Assembly: GCA_949752745.1 (NCBI GenBank)
Contig: OX457031.1
Coordinates: 20,952,199 to 21,016,198 of the forward strand
Length of the DNA: 64,000 bases
Direction of reading: 5' to 3'
DNA from: Protula sp. h YS-2021
Taxonomy: Eukaryota > Annelida > Polychaeta > Sabellida > Serpulidae
This document shows positions 51,168 to 63,100 of the stretch, in pieces. Below the pieces are notes generated by a model, which ran no database searches, was not told where the DNA came from, and saw only the letters and a list, made by a program, of their open reading frames with translations. Position 1 is the stretch's first letter, and each line of letters begins with the position of its first letter. Made by a program: the position numbers and the translations under genes.

Positions 51168-54100
51168 AATAAATAATAAAATCACAATATCTCGAAAGGT
51201 TAACAGAACTAAGTAAATTCATATATCTCCTATCCCATCCCTCCCAAATGCCCCCTATGTCAAACAACAAACTTTTTTCGGCAGCTTTCTATGAAACATT
51301 AAGCCACACGCTTACATCACTGTTTAAGTCGTCCATGCTCACATCTCCATCTTTTACTTCGTCAAACTCGAACGAGCCACCGGCATCGGACAGCCTGCAA
51401 AAAAAAAATAATAATAAATATATTCCAAAAAAAAAAAAAACAGAAACAAGTTCGCATTTTCAAACTTTGTGCAATCATTATTTCAAGAGAAATCTCTTTT
51501 CAGAAAAGAATGACTGAAAGAAGTTACATTTTACTCTTATAGTTGTATAGAGTATAAGCTATATGTGCATACCAACACAGCTGAAACAGAAACTTAATAC
51601 AGCGTTGTTATTTAACAGCTCACCACTGGAGAAATCGATCTGCCAAAAGCTGATGGGTTTTAAAAATAATTTCTTCAATGTTTCATATAAAAGTACTATT
51701 TTCGTGGAATGCCCAGTGGGTCGACGGAACAAAATGGTCTAATAGACAAACAGACCGAACCGCCGTAGAGGTTGGCTGTTGGGCAACAACGTGATGGACC
51801 AGAAGTATGCGATCGCCATATCTATTATTCGTATACGCAATGAGGCCATCTATTTCTCTTTTACATTACAGCTTACTTCAACTTACCAACGTTTGAGGTG
51901 TTGAATACATAATGCATATTTCTTACATGCAATCCGTGAAAACTGCCACTTCGTGAGATGGCAAATCGCAAATTCGCGAAATCCCTTTGCCGTTTCCTTT
52001 TCTTAAATTTTTCTTTCTTTTTTTTTATTTCAAAAATAGCACAAATAAAATATGTGAAGCTGTTGTCATAATAAAAACAACTGTTCATTTGAAATTCAGA
52101 GAGACTAAATTCAATTGCAATTTTGTTTCTTTTACCTATTGCATCAGAGCTGATAACACTTACATAATAAGGCACTACTTTTACATAAAATACAACTTCA
52201 CCGTTTAGTGAACCGATAATATGCGGCCATTCTAAAATTAAGACCGAAAATTAACATTTCTCAGCGCGTTAGCCACTTCACGAAAAGGCATGTTTCACAG
52301 ACTGCCCAGAACATTTTAAGGCCTGTTCAATTGACCTGCTAACATCAAGTTTTATCCTATTAGAATGCCCGAAAAAAATTTCGCTTAATCCGATTGGATA
52401 ATACTTGATATCCTCATATTAACCGAACTCCGTGTTCTGGTTTTGTCTATGAAAGCGACTCCACCAGATGCAGACACAGTCAACCATGTTCAAAACAGCA
52501 ATTTACATTCACCGATTTTATTTTAAGAATTCTTCGCCCAAATTAACGGCAAAGTAATAACCAAGCAAATGCGGGGGAAAGTACAATACATGTTGCCTAT
52601 ATTTAGTACATTATAGAATATTAGGACAAACAACTGGTTTCTTAACACAGTGACACAGTAGCAAAATGAAAACGGTACGGCAGACGATCTTTGCTTTCTC
52701 TTACGTGCGAAAAATAAAAGCCACAAACATGCGCAACAAAGAAATAGGTCAGCGTGCTGCCCACGCTTGTGTACAAAGCTGCCCCTGCATTAAAAACACA
52801 TCTGTAAACCGTACAGTAACATTGAAGGTTTTGTATAAACACCAAAAACTTACGGCGCGCTGGATAATCTGAAATTTTAAGACAGACATCAGGCATAACG
52901 TGAATGTGCTACTGTAACACCTCCCCACCCCCACCCCTTTCACTCAAAAGAAAAACTCAGTTTGCCAAGCGAAATCGTGTTTAATTATAAAGCGGTATGT
53001 GACTGGGGATGTTACTTAAAACTTGTGTTGTCAGTAATCACGTACTACTAGTGATGATTCAAACGATCCAGACTTAATATGGCAAGAAGTAGCCAGAAAC
53101 TTGATAGGACGAAGAGTAGTAGCCAAAAACTTGATAGGGAGAAGAGCAGTAGCCAGAAACTTGATAGGGAGAAGAGCAGTAGCCAAAAACTTGATAGGAA
53201 GAAGAGTAGTAGCCAGAAACTTGATAGGGAGAAGAGTAGTAGCCAGAAACTTGATAGGGAGAAGAGTAGTAGCCAGAAACTTCATTAGACGAAGAGCAGT
53301 AGCCAGAAACTTGGTAGGGCGAAGAGTAGTAGCCCCAAAATTGATAGGGCGAAGAGCAGTAGCCAGAAACTTGATAGGGCGAAGAGTAGTAGCCAGAAAC
53401 ATGATAGGGTGAAGAGTAGCACCCAGAAACTTGACAGGGAGAAGAGCAGTAGCCCGAAACCTGATAGGGCGAGGACTAGTAGTCAGAAACGCGATAGGAT
53501 GAGGAGAAGTAGCCAGAAAACAATCTGTAACCCAACAGCTGTTAGTTCCACGCCGGTGCATTTGGTGATGAGAGGTGCAGCTGATGCCAGAATATGCGAA
53601 CATGTGCTGGATGAGGAAGGCGAACAACACCAGGTAAGGCACCGTTTAGTAAGGAGGGGTGTGTGAGTGGGGAGGGTAATGAAGAGTGATGCCACACCAT
53701 TTATATCCTGCGGCTTGATTAGTGATTAGATTGTTGTGCGAAGCTGCATAGGAGCACATGACGATCGACGAATTCAACTTAAGGGACGAGGGAGAGAGGG
53801 GGGAGAAGATGTGAGACCTACTTGTAGAGTTTTTTTATTTCACCAGCATCTGTCTCATCCTCGTCCTCTTCCTCCTCTCCTGTCAGCAGCTCGTAAAAGT
53901 TGTGCTACAACAGACACGCTCTCTCCTCAGCCAATCACGGTACAACAGACACACCCTCCCGTCTACCAATCAAGCAAAAACAGACACGCCCTCTCGTCAG
54001 CCAATCACGCTACAACAGACACGCCCTCTCGTCAGCCAATCAAGCAAAAACAGACACACCCTCTCGTCAGCCAATCACGCTAGAGCAGACACGCCCTCTC

Positions 54101-57100
54101 GTCAGCCAATCACGCTACAACAGACACGCCCTCTCGTCAGCCAATCACGCTACAGCAGACAGGACCTCTCGTCAGTCAATCACGCTACAACAGACACGCT
54201 CTCTCCTCTGCCAATCACGGTACAACAGACACGCTCTCTCCCAAGCCAATCACGTTACAACAGACGAGCTCTCGTCAGCTAATCACCCCTACTTATCTGT
54301 GCCACTGTTAATTATCCAAACACTTAAAATTAGACTCCTGTGGCAACTGTAGGTCGAGTTGCGAACTATTTCTTAAATTTTGCTCTTTATTCTGAAGTTT
54401 TATTTTTATTTATTTTTTTTCTTATTTAATTTTTAATTTAACAAGCTTTAAAAAACCTCCAACCAACGTCACATGCACAGACTTCCAGAACAAAAGCAAA
54501 GTGGATGTAGTGTAAATAAAAACACTACTTAAAATAGCAAACAATAATTTTTTCTGCTTCGTATACATGCCAGAAATTGAAATAACCCAAATCCTACTTC
54601 ATATTTACGTTTATATTTTGGATTCTTGTAGGGAGGGGGGTGAGGGAGGTAGGGGAGTCAGGGACATTTAACTTACGCTGTCGGATGTGTCATCCTCATC
54701 CAGAACTTCAAGCTCGGCGTTTCCACGATCTGATTTCAGTGCGCTGACCCACTGCATGGCCTGTTGTGCAAATTTCTACATTATCTATCGGAAAGACACT
54801 GTCAAAATAAGGCAGGTTACAAACTGTCTGAAAATTTCGGTTCTGCCACTCGGCAAAAATTTTCAGCAAATTTGAAAAGAGTTGGATTGTACTAACACTT
54901 CATAGCTTGCCTGTTATCTATCATGCAGTTTCAACCCAAACAAATAAAGCAGCAACTTTTATCCCCATTGTTGATCGCTTTTTCCTACCTTTTTTTTTTT
55001 GGGAGGGGGGGGGGGACTGGATTCGTAGTAGTAATGTGCATGTCAGAAAAGAGCCTCTTTTTTTACTGAACCCTCCCTATTTGGATCAAAGAACTTTACC
55101 AAGCGAATCTTGAAATTTCACTTGGTTAATATCGACGGGACAAAATAGAAGCTGTTTTAAGCGGCTGACAGTGAGTGACAGAAAGAGGGGAAGAGGAAGA
55201 GGCAAGGAAAGAGAGGAGCATCTAAAATGAGTCAACATGTTACCCGGAATCGTTCATCTTTGTTACACCCGGAGCCGTTCCACTGGTAAAGTTGCAGGCC
55301 ATTGTCGAGAATGAAGACATCGTCGCTCTTCAAACGGCTTCTCGTCATGGGTACCTAAGCAACAACACAGTACTGAGTACCTAAACCCCAACACACCAGG
55401 CAATACCATGACTACATCCGGGCATCACACTGTCACGCCACTTTTTAAACAATACGTACATCACACACTAAACTTAAGCGGGGCGCAGTTGAGTGTGAAA
55501 AGAGGGGGGGGGGGGGGCAAACGATATTTTTTGCAAGTTATTTCTGGATGACTTTTTATAACGGAGACTTGATAGCACAGACCTCTTTGATGGTAATATT
55601 TTTGCTGCCGCCCTTGAAATGCATGAGGCGTGGCCTGTATTCCTCGGGTGTCACGTGACGGAATCCCGAGTCCACACCGCCATCATTTATTCTGTGCAAA
55701 AAAAAAAAATAGATTTTTACCACTCGGGACAAAAAGTGCTGGTTATTTCCAGGCTCTTGAACACTAGCACAGTTGGATGAAATCTCATTACCGTGACATA
55801 AAATTAGTTGTTTATTTTCCTCAGCGCTAACTCGTTGACCAAAACAACACACATAATATTTTAATTAAAACTGTAGAAGAAACATTACTCTTCACAATGA
55901 AGTCTTCAAAAATTACCAATCTGAAGAAGCTTTTTTATAGCTTCCTTGTCAAATATGATCCATTGACATGTCAGAATATTAGGCTTCTTATTTTCGTTTA
56001 AGTAAAACCTCGTTTTGACGATATTATGCACCAGCACAGTTTAGGCAGTTCATGCATTGACAGTATATTACAAACTGTTATTTAGGACCTAAACTATTAT
56101 CTTTTATCAAAATGTCTGTTAGTTGGGTGAAGAGGATAGCGAGCTACAAACAGAAAGTTGCATTTGGTTTGAAATGCAAACTTAAAACAAGTGGAAGAGA
56201 AAATACAGAATTAGATTCAAAACTAAGTTCTAACGCGAACAAATTTAGCATCGATAGATGTCAAAGCGATTATATGATTCATTATATACATGAATATCCA
56301 TTATCAAAGGCTTTACAACAACCATGCATTAATTTTTCAAATTTATTTCTGAAATTGGGATATAAAAATCTACTGTGTTTCATTTGAAATTGGACTTCTG
56401 ATCGTATTCGTAATCAAACAATGGACTGGTATACTGCTCTATCCCTATTTTTAAGACTGCCCTTAACATATATATATGAGACATTCTTTAAGTCTGAAGA
56501 TAGAATATCATTCTATTTTTAAGATACTCTTCCAATAGCAATCACGTTTAATCTATATACTGACATATCGTCCCAAATAAAACTGATGCACGGAGGATGC
56601 AATAAGTATGAAAACATATCGTTTATTCGCAAAATAAGCTGACAGAACTGGTCTTGGCACTTTCGGAGCGGTAGATCTGAAAGAAGACATTAACAAGGAA
56701 GAGGGGGGAAGGGGGGAAGGGGGGCGGATGTGTACTTTTGTCTCGTCCTCTGCCACAAAAACAAGAGCGTTATGCAGCAAACAGAAGTTGTGAATGATCT
56801 CGGCAGCCTGTTCTTAAGACGACGTTTCAAAAAAAAAAATCAGATATAACTTTAAATCTCATATATTTGTACGGATATTACATAAACCCACCCTAAACTG
56901 TTTAAATTTGATTTTTAAAAAACTACATTGAAATTACTGCTTATGTTTTAACAATCAGCTCAAAATGCTTGAATAAAGGAAGAAATATTTTAGAAATACT
57001 TGCTAAAAAAATATTCAACAAGTGGCCACCAACAACCTTTCAGAATTCCTAGTTGCTGTACCAATTCTTAATACACATACCAACTACGTTATTTACATTA

Positions 57101-60100
57101 GTTACTATATTTATAATTTATAGTGCTGTACGCGTACAAGTATTAAAAGCCGGCAAAAAACGACTGTTACTGAGCATGCATCTTGGGGTTCTGGAAGATC
57201 ACAGGGCCGAGATTTCCCGGATGCCCTTGGGTAGCTACTTTTGGTTCGGACTACTAACTTAAGTGCCGAGACTAATTTTACAAGTGGGTAGCCCGGAAGA
57301 CGACCGGAAAATTTTGTAAAGTCTCAGGCCTACAGTTCAAATATTGGACTCGGACAATATCTACTTTTAGCTAAACAAACTTTCAGCTCTTAATTTACGA
57401 CCCATATAGTTGGTCTCCTTTGTGATACGTGAATAAATCGGAAAAATATTTATAAAGAGATGCCTTTTACGGTGCTAAAATATACCCGCACAAAAATCAT
57501 ATATGGGATGGGTCCGGGAAAAAGAAACTTAAAAAACGGAATTTAAAAGGAAAAGTGGGATTTGCTTTATCTAAAAAATAACCCATTTGGTTGAAAAAGC
57601 GAAAACGGGAAAATCCCACATATTAAAACATTCGACCGAACCTTATATCAAGCAACAAAAGCAATATTCGGGCCAACTGCAGTGCTCCAAGCAGGATGCG
57701 CGGCGTGGACAACCTTTGCTTTGCTTTAGGCAGGGAGACACCAAAGCGTGTCGCAATCCTTGCAGTGCAACTGACAAATACAGTCGAACCCCATTTTTGC
57801 CCAACGCCCCCTCTCTGCTTTTTTTCTATTTTGCTCCCGCCCTTCCTTCCTCCTGCTTTCTATCCCTCTGGCAATCCTCCCTCCCTCCCCCCCCCCCCCA
57901 ACACCATTTTCAGTCATCCAACATCCCGTCCTTTTAATCGAGTCATAACACTGAAATTCTGACCAGCATACCACAGAGAAATTTACACAGGACTACAGTC
58001 TGCAGAGCAAGTCTGACGAATTATTCTGCGATGTCTCGAAATTCTTAATTCACCGCAATAGACAAAACACCGTAGGAAACAGCGCACTCCACTTCAAGTT
58101 ATGCTGCGAGGATCCCATCACAGCACTTACACCCACACGAACAGCAGTGGAGAATATTTGGAGAACCAAACCCACCCCAAGTGCTCGGCTTGTTTGGACA
58201 TAACCTCCAACCTCTCCCCCCTCCCCAGCCCAACACCTGCAAAAAAGACTTCTCGGTAACAAAATACACCACAACACCAATGTAAGCGTGGGGTCGTGAG
58301 TTACGCTGCAGCCTTGCTTGTTTCCACCATGCAAAATTTGCGTAATTTTAAACCGAAGTCATTTTGTGACATTTTGTGACTGGATGAGAATTTTCTTTGT
58401 TTTCCTCTTCATGCAGTTTATAACTAAGCGCTCTGACGCAGCCTCCCGCCACCTCGTCAGTTATTAAATGCTATTAACCACAAGGATCAATTACCGAAAA
58501 AACTGTTACTTGAAATACGAAAGTATCAAACAAATAACGACTTAGATATTTTTGTCCTGCATGAAAGAAGGCCCAATAGGTTAAATGAGTTTACAGCCAC
58601 ATTGTCTACAGGGCCTTATTCATAAAAGAGAAAAATGTTTACTTTTACTTGCTTGATATATTCTTATTTTAAATAACAAAGTTTTGGAATTAAATGTGAA
58701 TCGGTGTTCTAAATCATTATTTCGTTGCATTAGAAAACCATGCAAGACTGGTACTGCACAAGTCTTTATTATAAATCACGTTTCATTTTCATGTGATTAT
58801 TTTTACCACTGGCAACTTCATCTCATCCTGGGGTCACAAAAGGTCACAGTTACTCACACTTGGGTGGGGAAATAATCCAAAAACATTTGCGACTCATGTC
58901 CTTGAACTTCGCGATGCTGCACTGCCCGGTCGTCAAGCAAGGTATCTAACTCCACGGTTTTGTACGCGGCAGTACCGTACTCGTCCTTGCAATAGAAGTA
59001 AGTACTCTCATCAAGTACCGCAATGCTTTAGGTACTCTTAACACTTTACATGTCTGGCGTCACGTACGCTCATGAACGCATACGCTGTATAGGCCACACA
59101 CTGGTCCACCAGCGTTGCCCGTCCGTGAACAACCGTGAACATCGTATCAAAGGCTTGGTCAAATTCGTACATATTTATTTTTCTTGATGTGAGTTACTTT
59201 TCTACGTGGGTGAAATTCTCTTACGTTGGCTCATGAAATGCCAGTGTGAGACTAGTTTTCAAAGCCCTGGGAAATAAAAATCTGGTTAAATTATATGGTA
59301 TCCAAATTTGACATTTTCATTGGTTATGTTACTTTGGTTTTCATTTCCTGAAATTCAAGATCATACATAAAATATATTCAGCTAATGCATGGTGAGTTAC
59401 GGCTTTGATAGATTGCTCAGAGCAGCTGCACAATATGAAATCCCTGATTATCGTTTATCAGCGCTGGAGTACAGTGTCAACAAAGTATGGGATTTTCTGG
59501 CATGCGCCCGTCAGTGATGGCTTCCTGACTTCTCCAAAATTTAAAGTCGCCTTCTGAAAGTGTCATTCTTTACGAACTGTAACGAGAGCCTTTTTTTTCA
59601 TTTCATAACAGACTCCCTTCGTCGTTAAGGGAATTGTCCATTTCGCGTCTATTGCCAAGCCGTTCTTTAACGCACTGAGGCACAGCCAAACACGAAAATA
59701 TCACAGCTAACACATTCTGTTAAACATTGGAGAACATGTGCAAAGACACAATGGTGTACAGGACACGAGAGTCATGGTGCTGCAAATTTCAAGTGTGAAC
59801 AAGTTCATACGATCTAAATACAAATGACAAAATACTTAATTACGATATGCAATGTGATGTCCTACACCACATATAACGTGTGGATAGTTATACATGCAGA
59901 CAAGTGTCTACTATGACAGTTGAAGAGTACACACAAGACAGCTTGCGTAGAAAGTTTACTTCCGGTTTTACCTATCAATTAATATGACTTAGTAAAAGCG
60001 GAGGCTTAAGTTTCTCTACGCTTCATAAAGTCGCCAAATAACAACACTCAGTAAACTGTGTACGTAAGCTGTTTATAAAGAGATTATCTGGACCGAATAT

Positions 60101-63100
60101 CGGCTCAACACTAGGTTAATACAGGAAATGCTTGAAGTAAAAGGAAACTGAAAGTAAACCAGTGCGTTGTTAAGCTTACAGTTGCTTACAGGTTATTTTA
60201 TTTAGCAATCAAGGTATATCTTAGGATCGAAATAAACAGACCGTCAGCAGCAGTATTTACTAAGCACAGTGACAGTCAGACACACATTAGGTTCACTATA
60301 GTCAGGTGTGTTACAATAACAGCCCACGCACTGCACACTTCCGTACAAGCGTATACAAACTGTACATTTGTGACAAACAACCTTTCTGTAAAAAAAACGG
60401 TACAGGTTACTTAAGGAAAACGGGGGAGGGAAGGAATGGGGATACTGGGAAGACGCGTGCTATTTCTCGTCATTGGTACCACGTACTTTAAATTTTGAGA
60501 CAGAATTACTTCAAGAACAAGAAACTTCACGATATTTTTGAATGAAAAGAGTTGCTACTTGCGCTGTTAAATAAATGCATTCAGAAACCACATTTTAAAC
60601 ATAAAGAATAAACGGAATCAAGCAGGGTATGTAAGCTCGGATAAAGGTTTGTATTCATATGGACAAAATATTTCCTACTTTTTCTTTACAGGTCAAGCGA
60701 ATTCACAGGAGGATAAGCAAACAGTGACAGCGTCGTCGGAATCAAAACGGATTTCAAAAAGCGAACGAAAATAGCGACTGGTTTTTCATTTAAAAGAAAA
60801 ATGTTTATTTTTATTTATTTATTTTTATTTTATAATCAAACTTGGCAAGGGATATTTCTACTTGGGGGTGTTTATACCCACAGCAACCGTAATAAAAATC
60901 GCTCGTCACAAACACAGTCGCATACACCTGACGTATGGGGGGTTAGCGACACGCACGCGTCACCACGAGAGCGTCAGGCCCTTTGATTACTTACACCATT
61001 TGTTCAAAATAACCCCGAAATGTTTTAGACTCGGAGCCTTGCACTTCCCGATGCTGTACAGCTTTATCATCCAGAAATGTGTCGAGCTCCACGGTTTTAT
61101 ACGCTGCCGTTCCATATTCGTCCTTGGTACGGCGTAAAAAGAAGAGTTTTTCTACAGCATTTCTATCATTTCACCTTTACATACACACTTCCGCTGTTTA
61201 TATAAGACAGCTCAACTTTCACTCTCCATCACGAATAAGCCCTTATCCCCTGCTCCCCCCCCCCCCCCCATATGACTGAATAATTTTTAGTACATACGGG
61301 GAAACAACATAAAATGCATATAAATACAAGCAGCAAGAAAATATCGAACTGGTAGACAAAACATGGTGGTCATTATAGGATTCTGGCGGTGACGATGTCA
61401 GTCCTGTAAATAAGGTTCATTTCCATAACTGCCAGATATAAAAACAGAACAAAATTGAATATCTGCTGAAAGGAAAAAGTTCGAATCATAACATTAGCCT
61501 GTCAGTAACTATAAACGGCGGTAAACACATGTGTTAGACAAGACAAGAACTGCTTTCGAAGGCAAAACAAAACAGATCTGCCTTTTTCTTGTTTCCTTTT
61601 TTTCCTCTTTTTTCATGTATTACATTAAGCTGCGCACGGGGAGGCCCACCGGCATCCATTTTTTCACGGTTATAGTATAAAGTGTCACAGACAAACATGA
61701 AGACCTTTCAAAGTTTGCCCATAACAAAGAAGAAGACTGATGATGGAATGAACTGAGCCAGTGGGTTAACATGAACCTAAAGTTTTTTTATGAAACACGC
61801 ACTATACAGTTCACAGTCGGTTACCCGAAATCCGAGACAATTACTGCGTTTTATTTCATGCCCGATAGCTACAAATATCCGGAACCTTGAACACTTTGTG
61901 TCGTTCCAATAGCTTCGATTTTCGAATACCTGCTGCATTTACATTTTAATGTTTTATTCAGATATAAAAATCTATAAAAATGCGGTGTAGGAATCACTGA
62001 AAGCCGCGGGAATAAAAACAGGGGTGTTTGGGGGTGGTGGGAGGGGGGGGGGTTAGAATGTGTCGTCATCTCAACAATTTTATCCACTTTTGACGTTAGC
62101 CGATAGATAGGTGGGAAGCAACGATACGGTCTGCCAGCCAAAAACCTTTTTGTGAGTAAAACTCAAGGAAGCAGTTAGAGGATTCTTATACAAGTGCCAT
62201 GCAGAAGGCAGCTTCTCTGCTAGCACATCTGTGTATAAAGTGACCAGTGAGAGATTTGTTTACTATCCCCCGGGCGTATGCGAGCACAGCTTTGTGTAGC
62301 AAGGACATACGCCACTGCCCAGCGGGCGCCCCCCCCCCCCCCCACCCTCCTCCTCCTCACCGCAGTATGCGTACAGAGAAAACTCGAGGGAATGGGACAG
62401 CGCTTGCGTGACGAAAACGACTTCTCTCTATGCCCTTTTTCACAGGGATCATTTGATGACATTTGTTTGGTCAAACCCAATTTCAGGGGTACCTGAAAAC
62501 TAGAACGATACGCCGCCAAATACACCGAAACACACCAAACACCCAACCGAATAACAATAAAAGCAAAAAAGTAAAATTAATACACCTAGAAAATTTAAAT
62601 AAAATTTATCAAAATTTATGCGCCCAGGTCTCTAGGAAAAATAACTAAGTCGAAACCGGTTAATTGCACAGCATAATTTTTTTTTAAAGAATAGTCGATG
62701 TTTGTCCGGTTTATAAATTTATCCAGTAAATTTTAAACATACAAATGAACGGCAAGGGATTTCAACATGAAATGCAATTTACCGGTATAACTAGTTGGAA
62801 GCAACACGATTAACGAATTCATAGATATACTAAAATAGCTTATCCTATTTGCAATACATCGATCATATAAGGGATAGTGCAAAATAATTAAAAGGCGCTG
62901 TGGTGTTTCGGAGAAAGGAGCGGGGGCGGGGGGGGGGGGGTGTTATCTACTTTTATTTTTTATTTACTATTATTTTTACATAAGCTTGAATAAGGGAAAA
63001 ACCAACGTGTCTCGAAAGCTTTACAAACGGTTCTTTCTACTTTTTAAATATATTTAATGTTCTTTTATTATTATTAATAGTTATTATTGTTTTTATTGTT

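Noticed and set aside
53902..54352. Overlapping plus-strand open frames of 115-150 codons
   Set aside because: They are readings of the 35-bp minisatellite in three frames; repeat-driven rather than genic.
57053..57262. Plus-strand ORF of 69 codons with a GC-richer end
   Set aside because: No recognised motif on either strand; nothing ties it to the gelsolin gene.
59041..59172. Minus-strand 43-codon frame near a GT donor, containing a [12 protein letters not shown] string
   Set aside because: It resembles a reverse-transcriptase motif or a first exon only superficially; no neighbouring blocks support either.
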